The notes: generated by a model not told the origin, from the sequence alone. A stretch of DNA of 64,000 bases from JBGANR01 sp044222225 (GCA_044222225.1 JBGANR010000011.1:81732-145731); one strand, 5' to 3'. Positions 37,018 through 47,227 are shown, counted from the stretch's first letter. A program made the numbers and translations.

Positions 37018-38231
37018 TCCACAGAGCTAGGCGCGTACCCCTCCCGCTCCATCGCCGCGATGACGGCGGCCTGGTGGTCGGGGCCCTTCGTCTCCAGGCT
37101 AACGGTGACCTGCACCTCACCGAGCCGGACCCGGCCCGATACCCGCGAGTGCACGACATCGACGACGCTGGCGCCCTCGGCGGAGAGCAGCTTCAGCAAG
37201 CCCACCAGCCCGCCCGGCCGGTCGGGCACGGTCGCCGTCACGGTCAGATATCGGCCGGCGGCCTGCAACCCGTGTGTCGTGACGTGGCTGAGCAGCAACG
37301 GATCGATGTTGCCGCCGGATAGGACGACGCACACCGGCCCGCCGTCGAGCCGCAGGTCGGCGACCTCGAGGAGTGCGGCCGCGGCGGCGGCTCCCGCGGG
37401 TTCCACCAGCAGCTTCGCGCGTTCGAGGACGAGCAGCAGCGCCTGCGAGAGTCCCTCCTCGCTGACGGTGACGACCTCGTCGACGAGGTCGGCGACGATC
37501 GCGAAGTTGACGTCTCCCGGACGCCCGACGGCGATGCCGTCGGCCATCGTCGCCATGTCCGCGGCGGGGACCGGCCTGCGCTCGGCCAGCGAGGTCGGCC
37601 ACGCCGCGGCCTGCGCCGCCTGCACACCGATGATCCGGACGTCCGGCTTGCGCACACGCAGCGAGGCGGCGATCCCGGCGAGCAGGCCGCCGCCGCCGAG
37701 CGGCACGATCACCGTGCCGACGTCGGGCAGCTGCTCGACGATCTCCTCCCCGACCGTCGCCTGCCCGAGCACGATGTCGAGGTGGTCGAACGGATGGATG
37801 AGGGTCGCGCCCTTCTCCGCCGCGAAGGCGCGCGCCCGCGTCAGGCACTCGTCGATCGTCGCCCCGCCGAGCACGACGTCTGCGCCGTACGCGCGCGTCG
37901 CCTGCACCTTAGGCAGCGACGCACCGGCCGGCATGAACACCGTGGAGGCGATGCCGAGCGTCGTCGCCGACCAGGCCACGCCCTGCGCATGGTTGCCCGC
38001 GGACGCGGCGACGACGCCGCCGGCCCGCTCGGCCTCGTTCAGCCGCGCGATGCGCGCGTACGCCCCCCGGGGCTTGAACGAGCCGGTCCGCTGCAGGTTC
38101 TCGCATTTGAGCCACACCTCGTGACCGCACCGCTCGGTGAGCGCCCGCGAGGCCACCATCGGCGTCCGGCGCATGACGGGCGCCAGCAGCTCGACGGCCG
38201 CATCGAGGTCGGCGGCCGAGATCCCGCTCAC
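37014..38231 (-). CDS. ilvA: Threonine ammonia-lyase (threonine deaminase) with ACT-like domain
   Basis: A 405-residue PLP enzyme. The cofactor lysine is K53 in TGSFKPRGAYA; the phosphate-binding loop is PLGGGGLLAGIAA. Residues about 325-405 form an ACT-like regulatory domain (YLTVTATVPDRPGGLVGLL). It converts threonine to 2-oxobutyrate and ammonia. The size (about 400 residues, one ACT) resembles the catabolic/short biosynthetic type found in actinomycetes. The GTG overlaps the metB stop, so the two are co-translated, linking methionine and isoleucine branches. Confidence 0.9.
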   Translation of the reverse strand: MSGISAADLDAAVELLAPVMRRTPMVASRALTERCGHEVWLKCENLQRTGSFKPRGAYARIARLNEAERAGGVVAASAGNHAQGVAWSATTLGIASTVFMPAGASLPKVQATRAYGADVVLGGATIDECLTRARAFAAEKGATLIHPFDHLDIVLGQATVGEEIVEQLPDVGTVIVPLGGGGLLAGIAASLRVRKPDVRIIGVQAAQAAAWPTSLAERRPVPAADMATMADGIAVGRPGDVNFAIVADLVDEVVTVSEEGLSQALLLVLERAKLLVEPAGAAAAAALLEVADLRLDGGPVCVVLSGGNIDPLLLSHVTTHGLQAAGRYLTVTATVPDRPGGLVGLLKLLSAEGASVVDVVHSRVSGRVRLGEVQVTVSLETKGPDHQAAVIAAMEREGYAPSSVE

Positions 38232-39391
38232 TGCAGCGCGGATTCGAGATCCGCGAGCAGGTCGTCGACGTCTTCGATGCCGACGGACAACCGCACGAGA
38301 TCCGCCGGAACCTCCAGCTGCGAGCCCGCCGTCGACGCGTGCGTCATCGCCCCGGGATGCTCGATGAGCGATTCGATGCCGCCGAGCGACTCGGCGAGCG
38401 TGAAGACGCGCGTCAGCGAGCAGAACTTCTGCGCGCCGTCGATGCCGCCGTCGACGAGGACGGAGATCATGCCGCCGAACCGCGACATCTGCCCGGCCGC
38501 CACCGCGTGCGAGGGGTGCGACTCGAGCCCCGGGTACAGCACCTTCGTGATCCGCGGGTGCCCGGACAGGTAACGCGCGATCGTCTCGGCGTTGTCGCAG
38601 TGCCGCTCCATCCGCACCGCGAGCGTCTTGATGCCGCGCAGGGTGAGGTAGGCGTCGAACGGCCCCGGCACGCCGCCGGCGCCGTTCTGCAGGAACGCGA
38701 TCGCCGCGTCGAGCTCGGCGTCGTCGGTGACGAGCGCCCCGCCGACGACGTCGGAGTGACCGCCGAGGTACTTCGTCGTCGAATGCAGGACGACGTCGGC
38801 GCCCAGCGCCAGCGGCTGCTGCAGGTACGGCGTCGCGAACGTGTTGTCGACGACGAGCTTCGCTCCGGCCGCGTGCGCGATCTCGGCGAGCGCCGCGATG
38901 TCGCCGATGTTGAGCAGCGGGTTCGTCGGCGTCTCGATCCACACGAGCTTCGTCTCGGGCCGGATCGCCGCCCGGACGGCGTCCAGATCGGTGAGCGGGG
39001 CCGGCGTGTGGGTGACGCCCCACTGGCTGAACACCTTGTCGATCAGCCGGAAGGTGCCGCCGTACGCGTCGTTCGGGATGACGAGGTGATCCCCGGGCCG
39101 CAGCGACGCCCGCAGCAGGGCGTCCGTCGCGGCCATGCCCGAGGCGAACGCGCGTCCGTAGGCACCGCCCTCGATCGCGGCGAGGTTCGCCTCGAGGGCG
39201 GTTCGCGTCGGGTTGCCGGTGCGCGCGTACTCGAATCCGCCGCGCATCCCGCCGACGCCGTCCTGGGCGAAGGTCGAGCTGGCGTAGATCGGGACGTTGA
39301 CGGCGCCGGTCAACGGATCGGGCTCGTAGCCGGCGTGGATGGCGCGCGTGGAGAAACCGGGCTTGGAGGTGGACGTCGGACGGTCGGACAT
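38228..39391 (-). CDS. metB: Cystathionine gamma-synthase
   Basis: A 387-residue Cys/Met-metabolism PLP enzyme: FSTRAIHAGYEPDPLTGAVN at the N terminus, cofactor lysine in HSTTKYLGGHSD, and C-terminal SLGGIESLIEHPGAMTH and RLSVGIEDVDDLLADL. It joins an activated homoserine and cysteine to cystathionine. The position next to cbs fits metB of mycobacteria (Rv1079), although gamma-lyase activity is possible in this family. ATG 39391; 13 bases after the cbs stop, so both genes form an operon. Confidence 0.92.
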   Translation of the reverse strand: MSDRPTSTSKPGFSTRAIHAGYEPDPLTGAVNVPIYASSTFAQDGVGGMRGGFEYARTGNPTRTALEANLAAIEGGAYGRAFASGMAATDALLRASLRPGDHLVIPNDAYGGTFRLIDKVFSQWGVTHTPAPLTDLDAVRAAIRPETKLVWIETPTNPLLNIGDIAALAEIAHAAGAKLVVDNTFATPYLQQPLALGADVVLHSTTKYLGGHSDVVGGALVTDDAELDAAIAFLQNGAGGVPGPFDAYLTLRGIKTLAVRMERHCDNAETIARYLSGHPRITKVLYPGLESHPSHAVAAGQMSRFGGMISVLVDGGIDGAQKFCSLTRVFTLAESLGGIESLIEHPGAMTHASTAGSQLEVPADLVRLSVGIEDVDDLLADLESALQ

Positions 39392-39404
39392 GTGTGTTCG
39401 ATCC

Positions 39405-40790
<1,386 letters not shown>

Positions 40791-40829
40791 GACCCCTATG
40801 CTTCCAGATCCTCCGCTACCGTTGGAGCC

Positions 40830-41771
40830 GTGTCCGACGCGACGCCGACCATGCCTGCCCACAGCCGTCTGGTTGCGGTCGCGAAGCCCGCGGCGGCAGC
40901 CGCCGTCGCCGCGGTCGGCACCGCCGGAATCGCGGCACTCGCCCACGGCTTCCTCACCCAGCAGGCGGCGCTCGCGCGGCGCGTCATACCGCGTCCGATG
41001 GAGAGCGCCCCGAACAGCGACGGCGTCTATGCCCCCGGCGCCGACCCCGTCCGGCTGCGCCGCGGCGTCGGCTACGACGCGCACCTCATGGTCTTCGGCG
41101 ATTCGACGGCCGCCGGGCTCGGCGCCGACGTCCCGGCCGAGACCCCTGGCGCGCGGTTGGCCCGGCTGGCGGCCGACGAATCGGGACTGACGCTGCGTCT
41201 GTCGACCAAGGCGATCGTCGGCGCGACGAGCAAGGGGCTGGCCGGCCAGGTCGACGCGATGCTCATCGCGGGCAGGCCGCCGGACGTCGCCGTCATCCTC
41301 GTCGGCGCCAACGACATCGCCGCCGTCAACGCGCCGGGCCCGTCGGCCACCCGACTCGGCGACGCCGTCCGCCGGCTGAAGAACGCGGGCGCGGAGGTCG
41401 TCGTCGGCACGTGCCCCGATCTCGGCGTCATCACGGCGATCCCGCAGCCGCTGCGATCCATCATGCGCGCCTGGGGCCGCCGCCTGGCCGCCGCTAAGAA
41501 CGCGGCGGTGCGGCGCGCGGGCGGCGTCGCTGTTCCGATGGCCGATCTGCTGACGAAGGAGTTCCTCCAGGCGCCGGACCGGATGCTCTCCGCCGACCGC
41601 TACCACCCGTCGTCCGCCGGCTACGAGCTCGCCGCACACGCGCTGCTGCCCGCCACGCTCAACGCCCTCGGCGCCTGGGGCACCGGCCCGCTTCCGGAAC
41701 CGCCGCAGCGCTCGGCGATCGCCGATTCGGCGTCGATCCTGCGCCGCATGGCCGGGCGCTGGGCGTCGTGA
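40830..41771 (+). CDS. SGNH/GDSL hydrolase, exported or membrane-anchored (Rv1075c-like)
   Basis: A 313-residue protein with a hydrophobic N-terminal segment (residues about 16-42) that can be a signal or anchor. SGNH blocks are visible: MVFGDSTAAGLGAD (Ser nucleophile), a Gly block, VILVGANDIAAVN (Asn), and DRYHPSSAGYELAA (Asp/His). Probably an esterase or lipase acting outside the membrane. GTG 40830 follows GGAG closely; an ATG at 40851 is an alternative. It is divergent from cbs, matching the mycobacterial arrangement. Confidence 0.85.
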   Translation: MSDATPTMPAHSRLVAVAKPAAAAAVAAVGTAGIAALAHGFLTQQAALARRVIPRPMESAPNSDGVYAPGADPVRLRRGVGYDAHLMVFGDSTAAGLGADVPAETPGARLARLAADESGLTLRLSTKAIVGATSKGLAGQVDAMLIAGRPPDVAVILVGANDIAAVNAPGPSATRLGDAVRRLKNAGAEVVVGTCPDLGVITAIPQPLRSIMRAWGRRLAAAKNAAVRRAGGVAVPMADLLTKEFLQAPDRMLSADRYHPSSAGYELAAHALLPATLNALGAWGTGPLPEPPQRSAIADSASILRRMAGRWAS

Positions 41772-41789
41772 CCCGCTCCCGATACGACG

Positions 41790-41820
41790 GCGCCCCGTCA
41801 CCGCGAGGGTGACGGGGCGC
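41790..41820. terminator. Bidirectional terminator between SGNH hydrolase and BI-1 genes
   Basis: A perfect 13-bp stem (GCGCCCCGTCACC with its complement) around a 5-base loop lies between the convergent stops. Confidence 0.85.
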
Positions 41821-41841
41821 GTCGAGCGATCGGCCGAACCG

Positions 41842-42702
41842 CTAGTCGTTGTTGAAGTAACTCAGCAGCCGCAGGATCTCGATGTACAGCCAGACGAGCG
41901 TGATCGTCAGACCGAGCGCGACGCCCCAGGCCGCCTTCGCCGGCGCACCGGCGCGGATCAGCTGGTCGGCCGAGTCGAAGTCGATGAGGAAGCTGAACGC
42001 GGCGAGGCCGATGCAGATCAGCGAGAAGATGATCGCGATCGGGCCGCCGTCCCGCAGACCCATGTTGACGCCGAACATGCCGAGCACGAGGTTGCCGAGC
42101 GCCAGCACGAGGACGCCGACCATGCCGGCGAAGATCATCCGGGTGAAGCGCGGCGTGACGCGGATGGCGCCCGTCTTGTAGACGACGAGCATGCCGAAGA
42201 AGACGCCGAACGTCGCCAGCAGCGCCTGCGTGATGAGCGCACCCGCGCTCGTGCTGCCCACGGTCAGGTTGGCGAACACGAACGACGCCGCGCCGACGAA
42301 GAGCCCCTCAAAGGCGGCGTAGCTGAGCACGATGGCCGGGTTGTCCATCTTGCGGCCGAACATCGCGATGAGGACGAGCACGAAGCCACCGATGCCGCCG
42401 ATGAGCAGCAGCGGCATGGCGTAGGCCACGTCGATCGCCGACAGCGCGTAGGCGACGACCGCCGTCAGGGCGACGACGCCCAGCGTCATGCCCGTCTTCG
42501 TCACGATGTCGTCGATGGTGATCGACCGCGTCGCCGGCGTCGGCGGCGCGTAAGGCTGGCCATACGGCTGTCCGTACTGCCCCTGCTGCCCGTACTGCTG
42601 CGCGCCGTACATCCCCGCCTGCGCGGCGCCGGGGTGGTTGGTGGCGGCGTTGAAGCCCGCGTAACCCCCTTGGCCCTGATTCGACCTGGTGAGGTTCTTC
42701 AT
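41842..42702 (-). CDS. Bax inhibitor-1/YccA family membrane protein
   Basis: A 286-residue protein with a Gly/Gln/Tyr-rich cytosolic N terminus (YGAQQYGQQGQYGQPYGQPY) followed by seven hydrophobic segments ending with LYIEILRLLSYFNND. The aspartate-containing last helices (FLIDFDSADQLI) carry the pH/Ca2+-sensing Asp pair of BI-1 proteins. It may act as a Ca2+ leak channel; the bacterial role is unclear. ATG 42702; a GTG one codon earlier is possible. The 203 bases upstream show no other gene. Confidence 0.85.
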   Translation of the reverse strand: MKNLTRSNQGQGGYAGFNAATNHPGAAQAGMYGAQQYGQQGQYGQPYGQPYAPPTPATRSITIDDIVTKTGMTLGVVALTAVVAYALSAIDVAYAMPLLLIGGIGGFVLVLIAMFGRKMDNPAIVLSYAAFEGLFVGAASFVFANLTVGSTSAGALITQALLATFGVFFGMLVVYKTGAIRVTPRFTRMIFAGMVGVLVLALGNLVLGMFGVNMGLRDGGPIAIIFSLICIGLAAFSFLIDFDSADQLIRAGAPAKAAWGVALGLTITLVWLYIEILRLLSYFNND

Positions 42703-42905
42703 CACCGGGTTACTGCTCTCCCTCACGGGTGGTCCCCTTCCGGAACAAGTCGGTGTGCTCCTGACAGCCAACGCGCGGACGGGTGCGTTCGGTTCCCACG
42801 CCCGCGGACACGTCCGACATTACCCTCCCTTTACGCCTGGCGCGGAAGAGATCTCGCGAACTGACACTGTGACGTCGTCGGCGGCGGATCACCCGGATCG
42901 ACGGA

Positions 42906-43583
42906 TCACCCGCCCGCCTCGCGCATCGCCGCGACGAGATCCGCGACGGCAGCGGACTCGATGTCGCCGCCCCGCGACGCGACGACCGCGAGACCGAGGC
43001 AGCCGGCCGTCAGCACCTGCTCGGCGAACTCCATCGGATCGCCCCACGGCAGGAACGGCTTGGCCACGAGCATCGCCGCGACGCCGTGGACGACGACCAG
43101 CGTCCGCAGCGCGATCGGCACCGGATCGCCCAGGGGATAGAAGCCCTCGTCCATGAGCTTCTCGATGAGACCGGTGAAGTGTGCGAAGGCCGACGCCTGC
43201 AGCACGAGATCGACCTCCGACGCCGTCGCCGCCGGCGTCATCGTCGCGAGCCGATACAGCTCCGGCGTGGCGAGCGCGAACTCGACGTAGGCCAGCCCGA
43301 CCCGCTTCGTCTTCTCCAGCGTCGCGTCCGCCCCCTCGGACGCGGCCCGCAGCGCGACGTCCAACTGCGCGAAGTACCGCGCGACGACCGCCGTCAGCAA
43401 GGCGTCCTTGTCGGCGAAGTGCAGGTAGATCGACGGCGGCGTCACACCGACCCGCCGCGCGACGGCTCGGACGGAGACGGCGTCCACACTGTCGGTCTCG
43501 ATGAGCAGATCCGTCGCGGCGACGAGGATGTCCTCGGCGAGCGTCTCCCCCTCGCCGCGCCGCGACCGCGGCCGCGCCGTCAT
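42906..43583 (-). CDS. TetR-family regulator of the MmpL operon
   Basis: A 225-residue protein: N-terminal TetR HTH (ILVAATDLLIETDSVDAVSV, RAVARRVGVTPPSIYLHFADK) and a TetR_C-type ligand domain (TLEKTKRVGLAYVEFALATPEL). The ATG overlaps the mmpL stop (ATGA), so it is the second gene of the operon. A long palindrome in front of mmpL is its likely operator, giving autorepression and substrate-induced efflux or lipid export. Confidence 0.85.
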   Translation of the reverse strand: MTARPRSRRGEGETLAEDILVAATDLLIETDSVDAVSVRAVARRVGVTPPSIYLHFADKDALLTAVVARYFAQLDVALRAASEGADATLEKTKRVGLAYVEFALATPELYRLATMTPAATASEVDLVLQASAFAHFTGLIEKLMDEGFYPLGDPVPIALRTLVVVHGVAAMLVAKPFLPWGDPMEFAEQVLTAGCLGLAVVASRGGDIESAAVADLVAAMREAGG

Positions 43584-45778
43584 CCTTCCCGCCACCCGTA
43601 GCGGGCCTGGAACCGCGCGAGCGGCGGCGGCGCCCACCAGTTGACGGTGCCCATCAGTCGCATGAACGACGGAACGAGGAGCATCCGGATGACGGTCGCG
43701 TCGAGCAGCACGGCGATCGTCATCCCCACGCCGAACATCCGCATGAACGAGACCCCGCCCGTCCCGATGGCCGCGAAGACGATCGCCATGAGCAGCGCGG
43801 CCGCGGTCACGACGCGTCCCGTGTGCGCGATGCCGTAGGCGACGGCGTCGTCGTTGGCCCCGCGGGTCTTCTCCGGCGCGCCGTCCCAGTGTTCCTTGAT
43901 CCGCGCCAACAGGAACACCTCGTAGTCCATCGACAGCCCGAAGGCGATGCAGAACATGAGCACCGGCATGTTCGCGATCAGCGAGCCCGTGACGGTGGTG
44001 CCGAGGCCGCCGAGGTGGCCCTCCTGGAAGATCCAGACGAGCGCGCCGAACACCGCCGAGAGCGAGAGCACGTTCATGACGAGCGCCTTGAGCGGCAACA
44101 GCAGGCTGCCCGTCAACAGGAACAGAAGGATGAACGTCGTCACGGCGATGACGGCGAGCACGAGCGGCAACGAGTCGAGGATCGACTCCACCGAATCGCG
44201 GTCGAGCTGCTCGGCTCCCGAGAACAGCGCTCGATGCGGCGCCGCGACAGCGTGCAGCGCGTCGAGCTGATCGGCCGCGGCGTCGCTGCCGGGCTCGACG
44301 GTGGACACCGACAGCAGGACCGCCTCACCCCGGCGGGCCGTCGGATCCCCCGGTCCCGCCTTGACGCCGCGCAGATACGTCCCGTCCGGGGAGACGACCG
44401 CGGCGACGTCGGCGACCCGGGAGAGCTCGGCGGCGTAGCGATCGAGCTCCGGCGACGGACCGCCCGCGTCGGGCATGACGACGGAGGTCAGCCCCGTGGC
44501 GCTCTGCGCGAAGTCCTCGCGCAGCAGGTCGCCGACGACGTGGCTCGCCGAGTCCTTCGGCAGCACGCGGTCGTCGGGGTAGCCGAAGCGGATGCCGAGG
44601 AAGGGAGCGCCGAGCAGCAGGAGGATCGCGACGATCGTCACGCCGATCGGCAGCGACCGGGCGAGGACGACGCGGGTGAACCGGAACCAACCGCCCTCCT
44701 CGACCGGCTTCGCGACGCGCGCGTCGCCGCCGCGCCGCCGGCGCCACAGCCGGTGCACGTCGAGGGCGTCGATACGGTCGCCGAGCAGCGTCAGCAGCGC
44801 CGGGGCGAGGACGAGGGTGGCGAGCGCCGCCAGCGCCACGACCGCGACGCCGGCGTAGGCGAACGAGCGCAGGAAGTACATCGGGAACAGGGCCATCGCG
44901 GCCAGGCTCAGCCCGACGGTGATCGCGGAGAAGACGATGGTGCGGCCGGCCGTGCTCATCGCCCGGACGAGCGCCGCGTCCCGCGGCGATCCGGCGGCGA
45001 CCTCCTCCCGGTATCTGCTGACGATGAGCAGCGTGTAGTCGATCGCGAGCGCCAATCCCATCGCCGTCGTGAGGTTGAGCGCGAAGACGGACACGTCGGC
45101 GAACTCGGTGATGCCACGCAGGATGCCCGTGGTTCCGATGATGGCGGCCACGCCGATGACGATCGGCAGCGCCGCCGCGATGACCCCGCCGAACACCCAG
45201 ATGAGCAGTAGGAAGCTGATCGGGATGGCCACCAGCTCGGCCCGCAGCAGATCCGTCTCGGAGGTCTTGTTCACCTCGGCGTAGACCACGCCCTGCCCGC
45301 CCGTGATCACGGTGGCATCGCCGATCGGCGGGGGCATGTCGGCGACGATGTCGGCCGCGTTCTTCTGACCTTCGAGATCACCGCCGCCGACGCCCGCGAC
45401 GACGAGCCCCGTCCGCCCGTCCGTGCTGCGCAACGCGGCGGCCGCCTGCGGATCGGTCCACGCCGACTGCACGGTGAGGACGCGCGCATCCCCGCGCAAC
45501 CCGGCGACGATCGCCTCACCCGTCGCGCGGGCGTCGGCGCCGTCGATCCCCGCGTCGTCCTGCACGGCGAACACGAGCGAGAGCCCGCCCCGGCCGAAGG
45601 TGTTCTCGAGCTGGTTGAACGCCTGGATCGAGTCGGCCTTCGGGTCGACGTAGCCCCCCGCCTGCAGTCGGTCCGCCACACCGACACCGGCGAGCCCGAG
45701 CGCCACCAGGACGATGATCCCGGCGATGAGCACGGCTTTCGGCCTGGCGATGACATACCTGGTGAGGGCGGCGATCAC
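43580..45778 (-). CDS. MmpL-type RND transporter
   Basis: A 732-residue MMPL protein with the standard 12-helix layout: one helix at the N terminus (AVLIAGIIVLVALGLAGVGV), a periplasmic loop, five helices, a second periplasmic loop (about 385-530), and five or six more ending MRMFGVGMTIAVLLDATVI. AMGLALAIDYTLLIVSRYREE and CIAFGLSMDYEVFLLARIKE hold the proton-relay Asp-Tyr pairs of the family. It exports lipids or drugs using the proton gradient. GTG start with AAGGAG upstream. Confidence 0.9.
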   Translation of the reverse strand: MIAALTRYVIARPKAVLIAGIIVLVALGLAGVGVADRLQAGGYVDPKADSIQAFNQLENTFGRGGLSLVFAVQDDAGIDGADARATGEAIVAGLRGDARVLTVQSAWTDPQAAAALRSTDGRTGLVVAGVGGGDLEGQKNAADIVADMPPPIGDATVITGGQGVVYAEVNKTSETDLLRAELVAIPISFLLLIWVFGGVIAAALPIVIGVAAIIGTTGILRGITEFADVSVFALNLTTAMGLALAIDYTLLIVSRYREEVAAGSPRDAALVRAMSTAGRTIVFSAITVGLSLAAMALFPMYFLRSFAYAGVAVVALAALATLVLAPALLTLLGDRIDALDVHRLWRRRRGGDARVAKPVEEGGWFRFTRVVLARSLPIGVTIVAILLLLGAPFLGIRFGYPDDRVLPKDSASHVVGDLLREDFAQSATGLTSVVMPDAGGPSPELDRYAAELSRVADVAAVVSPDGTYLRGVKAGPGDPTARRGEAVLLSVSTVEPGSDAAADQLDALHAVAAPHRALFSGAEQLDRDSVESILDSLPLVLAVIAVTTFILLFLLTGSLLLPLKALVMNVLSLSAVFGALVWIFQEGHLGGLGTTVTGSLIANMPVLMFCIAFGLSMDYEVFLLARIKEHWDGAPEKTRGANDDAVAYGIAHTGRVVTAAALLMAIVFAAIGTGGVSFMRMFGVGMTIAVLLDATVIRMLLVPSFMRLMGTVNWWAPPPLARFQARYGWREG

Positions 45779-45797
45779 GGCGTCTCCTTCGTCGATG

Positions 45798-45820
45798 AAC
45801 GGAGTTAACTTAACGCCGTT
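45798..45820. promoter_or_regulatory. TetR-type operator before mmpL
   Basis: A 23-bp near-perfect palindrome with arms AACGG-N-GTTAA and TTAAC-N-CCGTT (10 of 10 named base pairs match) lies 20 bases before the mmpL start. It is the AT-richest spot nearby. The TetR encoded downstream of mmpL is the likely ligand. Confidence 0.75.
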
Positions 45821-45823
45821 ATC

Positions 45824-46693
45824 TCAGAAGGTCAACGACGCCTCGAACGCCTCGATCGCCGCGTCACCGGTCGCCCACAGCGCCCGGACCTCCGCCGCGG
45901 CGGCCGGTCGGGTGCGCGGATCGCCGAGCACGAGGCCGTTGCCGAACGTCAGGACGTTGTAGCCGACGTCGGCCGCCCGCAGCATCGGACCGGTGGCCCT
46001 GCCCGCCCCGAGCAACCGGTCGAGCCCTTCGCCCACGAAGTAGAACCGGAACAACGGCCCCATGTCGACGCCGTACGCCCGCTTGGTCTCGGCGACGATC
46101 GAGTCCCCGTGCGCGGCGATCGCGTCGACGATCGTGAAGAAATCCCGCGCGTTGCGCTGCGTCGCACCGACGTCGGCGAGCGCGTACGCGAGATCGACGG
46201 TGATGTGGGCGTTGTAGCCCGTCAGCGCGACGCGTTCCCCGCCGACGCCGCAGGTGCCCGCGAGCCGGAAGTGCCGCACCCACTGCTCCGCGGGCGGCTC
46301 GCCCGAGAACTCGGCGCGCACCGCGTCGAAGAAACGCTCCAACAGCCGGGTGCTCAGCGCCCTCGCCCACGCCGGGTCGTCGAAGGCGCCGCGCTCCTGC
46401 ATCGGCATGACGGCGTCACGTTCGACGGCGGCGAGCCCGAGCGCGAACAGCCCCCGCCGGTCGCGATGGGCGACGAGGACGTCGACGATCCGCCACAGCC
46501 CGGCCACCTCCGAGCGCAGTCGGGGCAGGCCGGGCGCGGCGGCGGGCGGAGTCGCGTCGGCGACGATCGCGGCTCGCTCGGACGCCGTCAGCGGCACCCC
46601 GCAGCCGCCGGTCGGGGCCGCGGCGGCCGTCCCGACCGGCCCCCACACCAGCCCGATGACGACGATGAACGCGGCGACGACACGGCCGACCAT
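45824..46693 (-). CDS. Secreted DUF5995-type protein
   Basis: A 289-residue protein: signal peptide (MVGRVVAAFIVVIGLVWGPV with cleavage near TAAAAPTGG), then a helical domain with the conserved YNAHITVDLAYAL and YGVDMGPLFRFYFVGEGLD segments of the DUF5995 family. Function unknown. The start is ambiguous because a 48-bp tandem duplication repeats the start codon: ATG 46693 (adjacent to the signal peptide) or ATG 46741 (adds 16 residues). Convergent spacing to the mmpL promoter is only 3 bases to the operator. Confidence 0.65.
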   Translation of the reverse strand: MVGRVVAAFIVVIGLVWGPVGTAAAAPTGGCGVPLTASERAAIVADATPPAAAPGLPRLRSEVAGLWRIVDVLVAHRDRRGLFALGLAAVERDAVMPMQERGAFDDPAWARALSTRLLERFFDAVRAEFSGEPPAEQWVRHFRLAGTCGVGGERVALTGYNAHITVDLAYALADVGATQRNARDFFTIVDAIAAHGDSIVAETKRAYGVDMGPLFRFYFVGEGLDRLLGAGRATGPMLRAADVGYNVLTFGNGLVLGDPRTRPAAAAEVRALWATGDAAIEAFEASLTF

Positions 46694-46770
46694 CTGCTGA
46701 CCGTACGCTCGCGGGCCGGCTCCGACGACACGGCCGACCATCTGCTGACCGTACGCTCGCGGGCCGGCTC
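46675..46770 (-). repeat. Perfect 48-bp tandem duplication over the DUF5995 gene start
   Basis: Bases 46675-46722 and 46723-46770 are identical. Each copy contains the ATG and the following MVGRVV codons, so the gene has two equivalent start codons in frame, 16 codons apart. The unit is a multiple of three. Confidence 0.95.
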
Positions 46771-46846
46771 CGCGGAAGACCTGCCGCACGTGAAGTCCGA
46801 GTCCACGCCCTTTCGGCGAATGACACGTGGGATGCTCTGACCCGAC

Positions 46847-46920
46847 GCCCCCGTAGCCCAATCGGCAGAGGCAGCGGCCTTAAAAGCCGCACAGTGTCGG
46901 TTCGAACCCGACCGGGGGTA
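46847..46920 (+). tRNA. tRNA with anticodon UAA (Leu) but short variable loop
   Basis: A full cloverleaf can be drawn: 7-bp acceptor stem (GCCCCCG with CGGGGGT), D arm with GCC/GGC, 5-bp anticodon stem GCGGC/GCCGC, loop CTTAAAA giving anticodon TAA, a 5-base variable loop ACAGT, and T arm GTCGG-TTCGAAC-CCGAC. The discriminator is A. CCA is not encoded (CCG follows). UAA reads the rare leucine codon UUA. Bacterial tRNA(Leu) normally has a long variable arm, which is missing here, so the assignment needs checking. Confidence 0.85.
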
Positions 46921-46924
46921 CCGA

Positions 46925-47071
46925 TCAGGCGTGCCGCTGCAGCCGGCGGACCGCGGCGGCGACGACGAACCACGCCGACGTGACGGCCACGGCTTCGACC
47001 ACGTGCCCGTGATAGGTGAGGACGGCGGCTCCGACGGCGACGACCGCGCCCCCGGCGACGAGATACTTCAT
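46925..47071 (-). CDS. Small membrane protein
   Basis: A 48-residue ORF with an ATG start: MKYLVAGGAVVAVGAAVLTY, then a short polar turn (HGH) and a second hydrophobic stretch (AVAVTSAWFVVAAAV) ending in RRLQRHA. Two transmembrane helices are likely. No family is recognised, and the ribosome site is weak. It starts 5 bases beyond the 3' end of the tRNA, on the opposite strand. Confidence 0.5.
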   Translation of the reverse strand: MKYLVAGGAVVAVGAAVLTYHGHVVEAVAVTSAWFVVAAAVRRLQRHA

Positions 47072-47173
47072 GGTCTGGACGATGTCACAACCCCGGGGCT
47101 TCTCCGGCTCGTATCGACGCAGACGGGGAACGTCCTGGATGTAACGGACCTATAGACACCCGCCCACCCTTTA

Positions 47174-47210
47174 CTTTGATGTCAAACGATGTAATAGTTG
47201 GACGTCAAAG
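47174..47210. promoter_or_regulatory. Inverted repeat in the acyl-CoA dehydrogenase promoter
   Basis: CTTTGATGTC (47174-47183) and GACGTCAAAG (47201-47210) form 10-bp arms matching at 9 positions across a 17-bp spacer. Each arm is also half of a smaller palindrome (TTTGATGTCAAA; TTGGACGTCAAA). It lies just upstream of the GGAGGG ribosome site, fitting a repressor of the valine/isobutyryl catabolic operon. Confidence 0.55.
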
Positions 47211-47227
47211 CATCTGGAGGGAGTGAC

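Noticed and set aside
46847..46920. tRNA as an integration site for the neighbouring DNA
   Set aside because: No integrase gene and no repeated copy of the tRNA 3' end seen in the window.
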